The position numbers and the translations under genes were made by a program. A model generated the notes under the pieces. The model had not been told where the DNA came from. It did not search any database and saw nothing but the letters and a program-made list of their open reading frames with translations. 44,481 bases of DNA, taken from NCBI GenBank assembly GCA_934153655.1, contig CAKPFH010000005.1, positions 1 to 44,481 on the forward strand, in the 5' to 3' direction. The DNA is from an uncultured Bacilli bacterium. Lineage in GTDB: Bacteria > Bacillota_I > Bacilli_A > RF39 > UBA660. This document shows positions 25,199 to 35,492 of this stretch, piece after piece; positions within the stretch are counted from its first letter, which is position 1; each line of letters begins with the position of its first letter.

Positions 25199-25825
25199 TT
25201 AATAATTTAATGATAGAATATTACCATTTATATCGATAAAGTTAGGTGTCATTCCTCCACTTGGATCATTTTTGAAATCAACTGATCCAGGAATAATAGC
25301 AACTACATCTTTAAAATTACCAATATTGTTATTTACTGCTTCATCTTTTCCAGTTGTAACATAATTATCAACAAAGTATGAACTAACAGTTCCATCTTCT
25401 TTAACAAAATAAACTGATTTCATTCCACCCTGACCAACATATGCTATTTCATATAAAAGTACATTTTTAGCAATTACTTTATCTTTATTACTTTTATTAT
25501 TAACTGTTAATTTTAAATCACCATTTGCTAATAAAGAAATTGTATAATCTTTTTCACTTTTAGAATCAACTATATACTTATCCTTTGAAGTATCATATTT
25601 TTCTTTTCTTTCCTTTATTAAATTATTTTTAAATAATTCAAAGGAATTACTAGTTTCTTTAACATTATTATCTTGATTATTTTGATTAGTATTATTACCA
25701 TTATTCTCAGTTGGATTAGAATTATTTTTATTACTTGATACCTTATCATAAACAATAAAACCAGTTAAACAAACTACTACAATTAATAATATAATTACTA
25801 AAACATTATTATTTTTATTCTCCAT
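25199..25825 (-). CDS. Membrane-anchored extracellular protein with Asn-rich linker, unknown function
   Basis: Not recognised. It is 208 aa: one membrane helix (about 9-28, VLVIILLIVVVCLTGFIVY), a low-complexity Asn/Thr linker (about 33-60), then an extracellular domain of about 145 residues with alternating beta pattern (DYTISLLANGDLKLTVNN, YVGQGGMKSVYFVKEDGTVSSYFVDNY). This looks like a single globular domain held away from the membrane. Its start is placed at 25825, the second ATG, since GGAGGATG overlaps the first. It is convergent with the toxin-like pair and monocistronic. Confidence 0.75.
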   Translation of the reverse strand: MENKNNNVLVIILLIVVVCLTGFIVYDKVSSNKNNSNPTENNGNNTNQNNQDNNVKETSNSFELFKNNLIKERKEKYDTSKDKYIVDSKSEKDYTISLLANGDLKLTVNNKSNKDKVIAKNVLLYEIAYVGQGGMKSVYFVKEDGTVSSYFVDNYVTTGKDEAVNNNIGNFKDVVAIIPGSVDFKNDPSGGMTPNFIDINGNILSLNY

Positions 25826-25919
25826 ATTCATCCTCCTTTAATACAAGTATACAATATATTATTTTTAATTAAAATATTTATCTAATAATATTTTAATAAT
25901 TTACAATATTAGACAAACA

Positions 25920-26504
25920 TTAATTTTTAAAATAATTAACCCTTCTTTTTTTATACATTATGACATTAATAAGTAAAGAATTAATAATTACAACAAGCAT
26001 GGCATATAAAAAGTTTTTTATACCAAATATTAAACAACCAATTAATAAAATCAAACTATTAATAATTAAATTAATAGTTCCTACTTTAATATTTTTATAT
26101 TTATTAATAATAGGTGCCAATACATTTATACCACCAGCTGTAAAACCTAATTTATAGATTAAACCATTAGTAATACCTGAAATAATACCTGTTATAATTA
26201 CATTTAATAAGTAATAATCAAAGTTAAATTTTAAACTACTTGTTAATTTTACAAATAAAGGATAAGTAATAGTAGCTAAAATAGTACCAAAGGTAGTTTG
26301 CTTTCTTAGAAAAATAAAACTTAATATAAGCATTATAATATTTATTATTAAAATAATTAAAGAATTACTGACATTGGTGAAACTATTTATAATAATACTT
26401 AATCCTTGTGTTCCTCCGGTTACTAATTTAAGTGGTTTTAAAAATAAATTAAAGTTAATTGCTGCTATTAATAATATAATTAATAATAAAAGATATTTTT
26501 TCAT
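25920..26504 (-). CDS. YitT/DUF161 family membrane protein
   Basis: A 194-aa protein with about six membrane helices and the duplicated YitT pattern: LKLVTGGTQGLSIIIN in the first half and KLGFTAGGINVLAPIINKY in the second. It lacks the C-terminal cytoplasmic DUF2179 domain of the longer YitT proteins. A transport function is assumed for the family but not established. AAGGAG sits directly behind the T tract of the prfB terminator, so it may be made by read-through or from a promoter I do not see. Confidence 0.82.
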   Translation of the reverse strand: MKKYLLLLIILLIAAINFNLFLKPLKLVTGGTQGLSIIINSFTNVSNSLIILIINIIMLILSFIFLRKQTTFGTILATITYPLFVKLTSSLKFNFDYYLLNVIITGIISGITNGLIYKLGFTAGGINVLAPIINKYKNIKVGTINLIINSLILLIGCLIFGIKNFLYAMLVVIINSLLINVIMYKKRRVNYFKN

Positions 26505-26514
26505 AAATCTCCTT

Positions 26515-26539
26515 AAAAAAAGAAGTATTTCTACTTCTT
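26515..26539 (-). terminator. Intrinsic terminator of prfB
   Basis: 8-bp stem AAGAAGTA/TACTTCTT (26520-26527 and 26532-26539), 4-nt loop containing part of the stop codon, then T tract on the minus strand. Confidence 0.85.
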
Positions 26540-27635
26540 CGCATTTTGTTTTAAATAACTTTCTATAAAACCAAAGATATCTCCATCTAATACTTTTAGG
26601 ACATTAGATGTTTCATAGCCTGTTCTATGATCTTTAACAAGAGAATATGGGTGCATTACATAACTTCTTATTTGAGAACCAAACTCAATATTCATACTTT
26701 CTCCTTTAACATTTTGTAATTCTTGTTGTCTTTTTTCAAGTTCTAGTAATTTTAATTTTGATTTTAACATATTCATGGCTTCTTCACGATTTTGAATTTG
26801 ACTTCTTTGATTTTGACAAGATACAACTATTTTAGTTGGTAAATGAGTAATTCTAACGGCACTATCAGTAGTATTTACGTGTTGGCCTCCGGCTCCACTA
26901 CTTCTATATACATCTATTTTTAAATCTTTTTCATCAACAATAACATCACCTACTTCAGTAAATTCTGGTGTAATATCGACCGAGGCAAAGGATGTGTGTC
27001 TTTTATTGTTAGCATCAAATGGGGATAATCTTACTAATCTATGAACTCCTTTTTCACTTTTTAGTTTTCCATAGGCATATAGTCCTTCAATCTTAATTGA
27101 AACACTTTTAATACCTGCTTCTTCTCCATCTAAAATAGATATAACTTCGTATTTAAAATTATTACTTTCTAAAAACCTTGTGTACATACGATATAACATG
27201 TTAGTCCAATCACAAGCTTCTGTACCACCTGCTCCTGCATGAATTTCTAAAATACAATTATTTTTATCATATGGACCACTAAATAAAGTAAATAATTCAA
27301 TTTGTTCTAATTCTTTTTCATAAATACTTAAATTATTTTCTATTTTTTCTTTTACATCTAAATCACTTTCAAGTTCTAAAATGGATAAATATTCTATATC
27401 ATCCATTACTTCTTTTTCTAAAGCATTTATATTATGAACAATTTCTTTTAAATTATTTAATTCGTCCATGATATTATTAACATTTTTTTTATCTTGCCAG
27501 AACATAGGATCATTAGTAATATTTTCTAATTCTTTTATTCTACTTTCTTTTTTAGAGATGTCAAAGTAACCCCCATAATTCTTTTATTTTGGCTTCAATT
27601 TTTTCTAATTCATTTCTAATTTCATTAATTTCCAT
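26531..27635 (-). CDS. prfB: Peptide chain release factor 2 (programmed +1 frameshift)
   Basis: Recognises UAA and UGA and triggers release of the finished protein. The gene is in two frames: the start at 27635 (AAAGGAGCT site) gives 24 codons ending TTA-CTT-TGA; after a +1 slip at CTT-T it reads GACATC and continues for 343 codons to 26531, 367 aa in total, the normal RF2 length. SPF (RLSPFD) reads the stop codon, and GGQ in SSGAGGQHVN catalyses hydrolysis. Without the frameshift the protein would lack its N-terminal helical domain start. The 5' part here (EINEIRNELEKIEAKIKEL) is the expected first helix. Confidence 0.97.
27560..27575 (-). other. prfB programmed +1 ribosomal frameshift site
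   Basis: Minus-strand codons TGG GGG TTA CTT TGA C: a GGGGG Shine-Dalgarno-like stimulator, the slippery CTT-T and the in-frame UGA at 27561-27563. This is the classic RF2 autoregulation: low RF2 lets ribosomes pause at UGA and shift. Confidence 0.95.
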
Positions 27636-27644
27636 ATAGCTCCT

Positions 27645-27674
27645 TTAAAAAAACTATTAAATTTCTTAATAGTT
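27645..27674 (-). terminator. Intrinsic terminator of dus-RDD
   Basis: 9-bp stem AACTATTAA/TTAATAGTT (27652-27660 and 27666-27674), 5-nt loop, then T tract on the minus strand. It overlaps the RDD gene stop codon. Confidence 0.82.
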
Positions 27675-28333
27675 ATTTGCCAATTACCTCAGCATTTTTT
27701 AATTTAATGTTTTCTTTTTCTTCTTTCTTTTCTTCATCAAGTACCATTTGTTTTTCAGCTTCTGTACTTATTACTTTAGTATTTGCTAATATATCATGTA
27801 AACCTCTACCATCTTTTTTAAATAAAATCATGGCAATACAAACAAAGTAAATAAGTGAGAATAAGTAAGATACAACATCATTTGCTTTTAAATATATATT
27901 TTTATTTAAGAATAAAAGCATGAAAATTGAAACAATATTCATCAAAACTGAATTAATAATTAAAGCTCTAATTAGATAATTATTCATTTTTAATTTTTTG
28001 GATTTATCTCCTACAATTCTTAGTTTCATTAATTTTTTACCAATTGTTTCACCATTCGTAAAATATGGTACAGCAACAAAGTAAATTAAAGTTAAAACTG
28101 TTGTTACTATAGTTTCAGGTATCGTTTCTTGGCTCATTTCATAGCTTATTTCTCTTCCTTTTTCTAAGTATTCTTCTGAATTGATTTCTTGATCACGGTA
28201 TTTAGTAGTTAACTCAGTAAATTGTTTAGCTAAGTTTTCTTGTTTTTCACTAACTGGTATAAGCCTTGTAAACAAAGACGATAAAGAAACTACTAACATA
28301 ATATCAACCAAATAAGCTAATATTCTTTTATAA

Positions 28334-28347
<14 letters not shown>
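27673..28347 (-). CDS. RDD family membrane protein
   Basis: A 224-aa protein with four membrane segments. The RDD signature residues lie in the first helix (YKRILAYLVDIMLVV, Arg8 and Asp15) and in a later segment (FKKDGRGLHDILANTKVI). RDD proteins are small transporters or helpers of transporters, and a few act in sodium or pH tolerance; no specific role is visible here. The C-terminal tail (about 195-224) is charged and cytoplasmic. AAGGAGG lies in the end of dus, and the start overlaps dus by 14 nt, so the two form an operon. Confidence 0.85.
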
Positions 28348-29314
<967 letters not shown>

Positions 29315-29365
29315 ATACTTCATTCCTTTGACAAGATTATATAATTCTTTTTTTATTTTGTAAAG

Positions 29366-29389
29366 AAAAAAACTGCTATTTCTAGCAGC
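29366..29389 (-). terminator. Intrinsic terminator of the LysM gene
   Basis: 6-bp stem CTGCTA/TAGCAG (29373-29378 and 29383-29388), 4-nt loop, then seven T on the minus strand. Confidence 0.85.
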
Positions 29390-29400
29390 TCCTATTGATT

Positions 29401-29835
29401 TTATTTGAAAGTTGGATTGTAAATAATTTGATCTACATAAATTAAATCTGGATTTGAAATACGATTAAATGTAGCTATTTCTTGATATGGAACTTCCCAT
29501 GCAGTTGAAATTAACCACAAAGTATCTCCCCATATTACTTTATAACTTCTTTCTGATTTATTTGTATTAATAGTTGTATTAGCAACCCATACAGAATAAT
29601 CAGTTTTATCATCTAAAGATATTCCATTATTTTGATTATTGTTATTGTTGTTGTTATCATCATTTGTTGTATTGTTATCTTTATCAGTGTTTGTTTTACC
29701 ATTATTATCTACTTCTGATCCTTTATTATCATCAGTATTAGTTTTCTTACCACCACATCCAGTATTTAAGAAAAGAATTCCACTAAACAAACATAAAATC
29801 AATAGTACTTTGACATTAATCTTTAAGAATTTCAT
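29401..29835 (-). CDS. LysM-domain lipoprotein
   Basis: A 144-aa exported protein. The signal peptide (1-26) ends in a lipobox-like NTGC at Cys27, a probable Lgt/LspA substrate although the -3 residue is Asn rather than Leu. A long Asn/Asp/Thr-rich linker (about 28-72) precedes one LysM domain (about 97-141; YKVIWGDTLWLISTAWEV, NPDLIYVDQIIYNP) that would bind peptidoglycan or chitin-like glycan. There is no catalytic domain, so it may tether or scaffold at the wall. GAGGAGG precedes the ATG, and it is monocistronic. Confidence 0.88.
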   Translation of the reverse strand: MKFLKINVKVLLILCLFSGILFLNTGCGGKKTNTDDNKGSEVDNNGKTNTDKDNNTTNDDNNNNNNNQNNGISLDDKTDYSVWVANTTINTNKSERSYKVIWGDTLWLISTAWEVPYQEIATFNRISNPDLIYVDQIIYNPTFK

Positions 29836-29929
29836 ATATCCTCCTCAATAATATCCATGTACAATTAAATATTATCATATAAAAGAATAAATTTCTACTA
29901 TTTAACATTAGTTTTACAAAAAAGAAATA

Positions 29930-31408
29930 TTATTTGCTTATATCATCTATTGTTATTTTACTTTCATGTGGAACTGGTTTCCATTCAATTTTTTTAAATA
30001 AAGCAATATAAGTTGTATAACGACCTACAATATCAAAAATTGGCCATAGTAAGCTATATAAAAATATTTTAGATATAGGTATCTTTTTAATTCTTTTTCT
30101 TTCAAGGAAAAGAATATACCATGGAACAATTATATTTTCTATATATGCTCCTATTCGATAAAATAATCTAGCCCAAATACCTACTAGAATAGTTGCCCAT
30201 AAAGCATTTATTCCTGATGGTATTTGTATTTTTATTGTAAAGAATTTTCTTAATATTTGAGCAAGAAGAGTTCCTCCAGCAAATAAATTAATATCTTGCA
30301 TTCCCGTTGAATAAACATAACAAGCTCTTAAAAGAAGGACTACTAGTATCCAACGAAATAAATTAATTACATTAGTTGGTAATAAATGCATAAAGGTATC
30401 ATACATTATAAATCTATCCTTAATAGCAATTCCTATTTTTTTATACCAAGGGAAATTTTTAGTTTCTTCTTTACCCCATTTTACTTTAGTAAATCTTCGT
30501 CCAAAGAAAATGTTACAAAATAATTTCCAACCAGATTCTTTAAAATTAATAAGTAAACCTTTTGACCAACGTAGTTTTTGATTATATGCTACCTTCCAGT
30601 TAGGAGTTTGTTCATCATAAAACTCGGCTTCATCTTGATATGATATACGATATCCCTGGCTAACAGCATCAGCTGTTAAACCTCTATCTTCGGTTAAAGA
30701 GGTATAATGCCAACCATTTTGAACAACATCACTAGTAAATAAATAACCTGTTCCTTGAATATTAGTTGCAAGTCTTAAAAATGATCGAGCTCGGTGATTA
30801 TTTCTTATTGATCTTAACCAGTGAACTGCAAAACTTAAAGTTATCCAGTTTTCATCAATATTTTTAATATTACGATAAGAAGTTATTATTTTTTCTCCAC
30901 TATCAAAAGCATCATTCATTTTAGAAATATAATTTTTCTTTAGTAAGTTATCAGCATCAAAAACAAAATAACCTTCAAAACTATTTCTTCCATAATCTTC
31001 TTCTATTCGATCAAATAAATATTCTAGAGCATAACCTTTAGTTTTTCTAGTACTATCAAATCTTTCATAGCAAATTGCTCCATAACTTCTAGCAATACTT
31101 GCTGTTTTATCAGTACAGTTATCAGCAACAACAAAAACAGTTAATAATTCTTTAGGATAATCTTGTTTATTTATACTATCAAGTAAATTACCTATTACTT
31201 TTTCTTCATTTCTTGCTGCAATAACAATTCCATATTTATGTTTATTTTTAGCTGGTTTAAATTTTCTTGTAAAAAATAAACCTATTATAAAATATATAGT
31301 TCTATACATTACTAATGCTGGTAATAATTTACCAATAAAATCATTAATAACTTTAAATGTTGGATATAAACTACCCAAAAATCTAATTATAGTATTAAAA
31401 AAAGACAT
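29930..31408 (-). CDS. Membrane glycosyltransferase, family 2
   Basis: A 492-aa processive-type GT2 enzyme. An N-terminal membrane segment precedes the GT-A domain (about 40-300): IVIAARNEEKVIGNLLDSI, VVADNCTDKTASIA, the metal-binding FVFDADNLL, then TEDRGLTADAV and the QKLRWSKG (Q-x-x-R-W) motif of cellulose/hyaluronan-like synthases. Four or more membrane helices follow (about 340-470). It probably makes or extends a surface polysaccharide; the sugar is unknown. Its start is uncertain among GTG 31420 and ATG 31411/31408, and the last fits the ribosome spacing best. It has its own promoter between ftsH and itself. Confidence 0.85.
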   Translation of the reverse strand: MSFFNTIIRFLGSLYPTFKVINDFIGKLLPALVMYRTIYFIIGLFFTRKFKPAKNKHKYGIVIAARNEEKVIGNLLDSINKQDYPKELLTVFVVADNCTDKTASIARSYGAICYERFDSTRKTKGYALEYLFDRIEEDYGRNSFEGYFVFDADNLLKKNYISKMNDAFDSGEKIITSYRNIKNIDENWITLSFAVHWLRSIRNNHRARSFLRLATNIQGTGYLFTSDVVQNGWHYTSLTEDRGLTADAVSQGYRISYQDEAEFYDEQTPNWKVAYNQKLRWSKGLLINFKESGWKLFCNIFFGRRFTKVKWGKEETKNFPWYKKIGIAIKDRFIMYDTFMHLLPTNVINLFRWILVVLLLRACYVYSTGMQDINLFAGGTLLAQILRKFFTIKIQIPSGINALWATILVGIWARLFYRIGAYIENIIVPWYILFLERKRIKKIPISKIFLYSLLWPIFDIVGRYTTYIALFKKIEWKPVPHESKITIDDISK

Positions 31409-31429
31409 CATATACCTCACTTCTTTTAA

Positions 31430-31458
31430 AGTATAGCATACAATATCTTTTAAATCAA
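31430..31458 (-). promoter_or_regulatory. Promoter of the glycosyltransferase gene
   Basis: On the minus strand TTGATT (31453-31458), 17 bp, TATACT (31430-31435) with an upstream TG (extended -10). It starts at the ftsH stop. Confidence 0.6.
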
Positions 31459-33456
31459 TTATTCCTCTTTAGTATCGCTTGGCTCTAACTCAGGCTTTAC
31501 ATCATTAACTCTTAATAAATCAATTAATTCTTCTTTATTTAATTTAGAATAACCTTTTATATCTTTTTCTTTAGCAAGTTCTTTTAATTCTTCTAAAGTC
31601 ATGTCTTCTAATTCTGTTTCTTTAGGTAATTCTTTATGTTCAACTAAGTATTCTATTTGTTCTTTTGTTAATGTTTCTCTTTCCATTAAAGCTTCAGCTA
31701 TTAATTTAACAAGATCTTTGTTTTGTTTTAAAATCTCAGTTGCTTTTTGATAACATTCTCCAATGATTTTTCTTATTTCTTCATCTATTTCATGAGCAAC
31801 GATATCAGAGAAATTACGACTCTTATTGTAATCTCTTCCTAAGAATACTCCTTCTGATTGATGTTCTAATTGAACAGGTCCTAAATCACTCATACCATAT
31901 TCTGTAACCATAGAACGAGCTATTTTAGTTGCTTTTTCAAAGTCATTATGAGCACCAGTTGTAATTTCACCAAAGTTTAATTCTTCAGATACACGTCCAC
32001 CAAGTAAACCAGTAATTTGTTCTAATAATTCACGTTTAGTTTGAGTATATTTTTCTTCTTTTGGAACCATCATAGCATAACCACCAGCATAGCTTCTTGG
32101 AATAATAGTTACCTTTTGAACAACATTTGCTGAATTTAATTTTAAACCAAGAACAACGTGTCCAGCTTCATGATAAGCAACAAGTTTCTTTTCTTCCTCG
32201 GTATATTTTTTAGATTTTTTAGCAGGTCCCATTAAAACTCTATCAGTTGCTTCATCAATTTCACTCATAGTAATTGCTTCTTTATTACGTCTTACAGCAA
32301 GTAAAGCAGCTTCATTTAATAAGTTTTCAAGATCAGCTCCTGAAAATCCTGGAGTTCTTTTAGCAAGATTAGTTAAAGTTACATCTTTAGCTAAAATCTT
32401 ATTTCTAGCATGAACAGCTAAAATTTCTTCACGAGCTTTTACATCTGGTAAATTAACTGTTACTTGACGGTCAAATCTTCCTGGTCTTAAAAGTGCAGGG
32501 TCTAAAACATCAGCACGGTTAGTAGCAGCTATAATTATAATTCCTTCATTAGCTCCAAAACCATCCATTTCTGTTAATAATTGGTTTAAAGTTTGTTCAC
32601 GTTCATCATGTCCTCCCCCAAGACCAGTTCCTCTTTGACGACCTACAGCATCTATTTCATCAATAAAGATTAAACATGGAGCATTATGTTTAGCTTGATT
32701 AAACATATCACGAACACGACTAGCTCCAACACCAACAAATAATTCAACGAAATCAGATCCACTTATGTAATAAAAAGGCACATTAGCTTCTCCCGCAACA
32801 GCTCTAGCTAGTAAAGTTTTACCAGTTCCTGGAGGACCTACTAATAAAACACCTTTTGGTATTCTTGCCCCAAGTTTTTGAAATCTCTTAGGATTTTTCA
32901 AGAAATCAATTAATTCATGTAATTCTTCTTTTTCTTCTTTTAAACCAGCAACTTCATTAAAAGTAACTTTCTTTTGATGATCATCAAGTTTAGCACGGCT
33001 TTTACCAAAATCAAACGATTTATTATTTCCACCTACTTGTTTAGATAAAAACACAAAGAAGAAAACACCTATTAAAATAATTGGTAAAAAGTTAAGAACA
33101 GCAACTAACCAAATACTATTATTAGGATCACTTTGATTTTCAAATTTAAAATCATATTTCTCATTAGCAGTTATAATTTGTTTTATTACTTCTTCAGATA
33201 AAGGAACAACTACTTTAAAACTTTCATTTTCCTTATAATCTTTTAATTTACCAGTAATATTGTAAACACCACCATCAATACTTGGAATTACTTTTATTTC
33301 TTTAACTTCATTATTATTTAAACTACTAACAAACTTATCATAAGTTAAATCATTTACTTTTATATTTAAAATATTAAAAAAATAAATAACTCCTAACATT
33401 ATAACAATTAAAACAACATAAGGTACAATACCTTTTTTTATCTCTTTTTTATTCAT
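31459..33456 (-). CDS. ftsH: ATP-dependent zinc metalloprotease FtsH with extra C-terminal SAP/Rho_N-like domain
   Basis: Membrane AAA+ protease of 665 aa for membrane-protein quality control. It has two membrane helices (about 7-27 and 120-137), Walker A GPPGTGKT (about 207-214), Walker B LIFIDEIDAVG, SRH ATNRADVLDPALLRPGRFDRQ, and the zinc site HEAGH. After the usual end there is a tail of about 50 residues (about 615-665): MTLEELKELAKEKDIKGYS, then KLNKEELIDLL, resembling the SAP/Rho N-terminal nucleic-acid binding helix-loop-helix, then an acidic end. This tail is not in the Bacillus protein. AAGGAGAG precedes the ATG at 33456 and overlaps the tilS stop, giving the order divIC-tilS-ftsH. 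Confidence 0.97.
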   Translation of the reverse strand: MNKKEIKKGIVPYVVLIVIMLGVIYFFNILNIKVNDLTYDKFVSSLNNNEVKEIKVIPSIDGGVYNITGKLKDYKENESFKVVVPLSEEVIKQIITANEKYDFKFENQSDPNNSIWLVAVLNFLPIILIGVFFFVFLSKQVGGNNKSFDFGKSRAKLDDHQKKVTFNEVAGLKEEKEELHELIDFLKNPKRFQKLGARIPKGVLLVGPPGTGKTLLARAVAGEANVPFYYISGSDFVELFVGVGASRVRDMFNQAKHNAPCLIFIDEIDAVGRQRGTGLGGGHDEREQTLNQLLTEMDGFGANEGIIIIAATNRADVLDPALLRPGRFDRQVTVNLPDVKAREEILAVHARNKILAKDVTLTNLAKRTPGFSGADLENLLNEAALLAVRRNKEAITMSEIDEATDRVLMGPAKKSKKYTEEEKKLVAYHEAGHVVLGLKLNSANVVQKVTIIPRSYAGGYAMMVPKEEKYTQTKRELLEQITGLLGGRVSEELNFGEITTGAHNDFEKATKIARSMVTEYGMSDLGPVQLEHQSEGVFLGRDYNKSRNFSDIVAHEIDEEIRKIIGECYQKATEILKQNKDLVKLIAEALMERETLTKEQIEYLVEHKELPKETELEDMTLEELKELAKEKDIKGYSKLNKEELIDLLRVNDVKPELEPSDTKEE

Positions 33457-33467
33457 AAAATCTCTCC

Positions 33468-34778
33468 TTACAAACATTTAAATATTATATCACATAATTC
33501 TCTATTTTGAACATCATATTTTGATTTTTTTAATTTAGGTATCCAAATAACACGATCTAAACTATCAACAACAATTGGATAATTATCTCTTTCTTCTTTT
33601 TTTATTTTATAATCAATAAAAATATCTTTTATTTTTCTTTTTCCACTTCCTTTTAATTCAATAAAATCTCCATCTTTTCTATTTCTAACATATAAAGGCA
33701 TCTTAACATCACTTGAATTAATATGTAAAGTATCGTTTCCGTTTTCAAGTAAAACATTAGTTGTAAACTTAAAACCATTTTTTAAAACTAAACCATCCTT
33801 TAATTCATATTTATAATCAAACTTATTATTAGTATGAACCAAAAAATATAAATAACCATATTCTTTTCTTAAAATAATACCTTGAGGTAAACTAATACTT
33901 AAACAAGTTTTAGAATTATTAATTAAATCAAGAACTAATTTAGTATGTTTATCACTTATATTAGATAAATCTTTATATATTTCTTTAAATATTTTTTCAA
34001 TTACTAACTTTTGAATAAATATATCATATTCTAAAAATAATTTAAGTTCTAAGATTTTATTTAAATAACATTCATTATAAGCCTTATTTACACTATTATC
34101 AATATAATTATTAGCTTCTTCTAAAGTATTTTCAAATTTTAAAAACTTTAATTGAACAGATTCATTTTCTTCATGTAAGAAATTAATTATATGATTACGA
34201 TATCTATTTCTTGTATAATCATCTAAATAATTAGTTTTATCTATTCGATATGGAATATTATTATCTTTTACATACTCTAAAATATCAGTTTTATTAACAT
34301 ATAAAAGAGGTCTTACTAATTTATAATTACTACAATTAGTAATAAGAGATATTCCTTGATATCCTTTTAAATTAGAACCCCTTACTAAACGCATTAAAAT
34401 AGTTTCTATTAAATCATCTCCATGATGAGCTGTCATTAAATAATTAGCTTGATATTTATTAACTAATTTAGTAAAAAATTCATATCTTTTATTTCTTGCA
34501 AATGACTCAAAATTACCTTTTTGATAATCATTTAAAATATATTTTTCAAATATAATGTGTCTAGTTTTACAGTAATCTTCTAAAAAGTGTTCTTCTTCAT
34601 CACTTTCTACTCTTTTTTTATGATTAACATGAGCAACTATTATTTCTAAATTATATTTTTCTTTTAAATCCGATAAAATATTTAATAAACACATAGAATC
34701 AGGTCCACTACTAACACCTAAAACTATTTTACTATTATTTAAATCTAGACTTTTTAAAAAATTATATACTAAATCCAT
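33468..34778 (-). CDS. tilS: tRNA(Ile)-lysidine synthetase
   Basis: Converts the wobble C of tRNA-Ile(CAU) to lysidine so that it reads AUA; essential in most bacteria. It is 436 aa: an N-terminal PP-loop ATPase domain with SSGPDS (residues 23-28, normally SGGxDS), AHVNHKKR and MTAHHGDDLIETILMRLVRGS, then a substrate-binding helical domain and the C-terminal TilS_C part (RNRKDGDFIELKGSGKRKIKDIFIDYKI). Codon AUA is common in this genome, so the enzyme should be in high demand. AAGGTGA precedes the ATG. It lies between divIC and ftsH as in Bacillus, but without hprT. Confidence 0.95.
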   Translation of the reverse strand: MDLVYNFLKSLDLNNSKIVLGVSSGPDSMCLLNILSDLKEKYNLEIIVAHVNHKKRVESDEEEHFLEDYCKTRHIIFEKYILNDYQKGNFESFARNKRYEFFTKLVNKYQANYLMTAHHGDDLIETILMRLVRGSNLKGYQGISLITNCSNYKLVRPLLYVNKTDILEYVKDNNIPYRIDKTNYLDDYTRNRYRNHIINFLHEENESVQLKFLKFENTLEEANNYIDNSVNKAYNECYLNKILELKLFLEYDIFIQKLVIEKIFKEIYKDLSNISDKHTKLVLDLINNSKTCLSISLPQGIILRKEYGYLYFLVHTNNKFDYKYELKDGLVLKNGFKFTTNVLLENGNDTLHINSSDVKMPLYVRNRKDGDFIELKGSGKRKIKDIFIDYKIKKEERDNYPIVVDSLDRVIWIPKLKKSKYDVQNRELCDIIFKCL

Positions 34779-34828
34779 TCATTTCACCTTTTAAAGTATT
34801 TTACTAAATTAAAGCTAATTAATCAAGT

Positions 34829-35128
34829 TTATTTTTCAGGAATTCTTAAAATTAATTCTCCATCCTTAGAGTAAAAATATTTTTCTCTAGCATATCTTGC
34901 TAAATATTCAGGATCTTCTAACTTTTTAACATTAGTTTTTAATTCACTTTCTTTTTCTTTTAAAGCTATTAATTCTTGATTTAATTTATTCTTTTCCTTA
35001 TATTTATCAATTATATCAAGAAAAACACTAAATAAAGTTAAACTAACAATTATAATTAATATAATAGAAAGTACTCCAAAAGTAGCAAGTCTTGTTGCTT
35101 TTTTCTTAATTTTTTTCTTTTTAGCCAC
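34829..35128 (-). CDS. divIC: Septum formation initiator (DivIC/FtsB family)
   Basis: A 99-aa division protein with a basic cytoplasmic N-terminus (MAKKKKIKKKATR), one membrane helix (about 15-37), a short extracellular coiled coil (DIIDKYKEKNKLNQELIALKEKESELKTNVKKL, about 38-70) and the DivIC end DPEYLARYAREKYFYSKDGE. It forms the FtsL-DivIB-DivIC complex that activates septal wall synthesis. The start codon is GTG at 35128. It leads divIC-tilS-ftsH behind its own promoter. Confidence 0.93.
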   Translation of the reverse strand: MAKKKKIKKKATRLATFGVLSIILIIIVSLTLFSVFLDIIDKYKEKNKLNQELIALKEKESELKTNVKKLEDPEYLARYAREKYFYSKDGELILRIPEK

Positions 35129-35152
35129 TTTATCACTTCCTATTCTTATATA

Positions 35153-35181
35153 ATAATAACAAATTATTTAGTTTTTTTCAA
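35153..35181 (-). promoter_or_regulatory. Promoter of divIC-tilS-ftsH
   Basis: On the minus strand TTGAAA (35176-35181), 17 bp, TATTAT (35153-35158) preceded by TG (extended -10). It follows directly behind the yabQ terminator. Confidence 0.6.
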
Positions 35182-35208
35182 GTAAAAGAAAAGATGCCTA
35201 AGCATCTT
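35182..35208 (-). terminator. Intrinsic terminator of yabP-yabQ
   Basis: 7-bp stem AAGATGC/GCATCTT (35191-35197 and 35202-35208), 4-nt loop, then TTCTTTT on the minus strand. It separates the sporulation genes from divIC. Confidence 0.78.
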
Positions 35209-35210
35209 AG

Positions 35211-35492
35211 TTATAACCATTTCAACCTTATTTTTATAAATAATCTATTATAAAGAAAAAAACTAATCAAAAATGTAAATAACAAGTAAATATGAATAAT
35301 TCCATTATTAATTTTATATAACAAATAAAAGTATAAAAAACTATTACCAAAAAAATAAATTAAATTAGTAATTATATTAAGTATTAAATATTTAGTAAAT
35401 AAGACTTTATATAATAAATTAAATGTAAAAGAAAAATATAAACCAAATAAAAAACTATAGGATAATACTTGTATTTGGGTTAATAAATTCAT
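35211..35492 (-). CDS. yabQ: Spore cortex protein YabQ-like
   Basis: A 93-aa membrane protein with three hydrophobic helices. Size, hydrophobic profile and position between yabP and divIC match YabQ, needed in the mother cell for cortex formation in B. subtilis. Sequence conservation in this family is weak and the Bacillus protein is longer, so the call leans on synteny. The start overlaps the yabP end by four nt (ATGA). Confidence 0.72.
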   Translation of the reverse strand: MNLLTQIQVLSYSFLFGLYFSFTFNLLYKVLFTKYLILNIITNLIYFFGNSFLYFYLLYKINNGIIHIYLLFTFLISFFLYNRLFIKIRLKWL

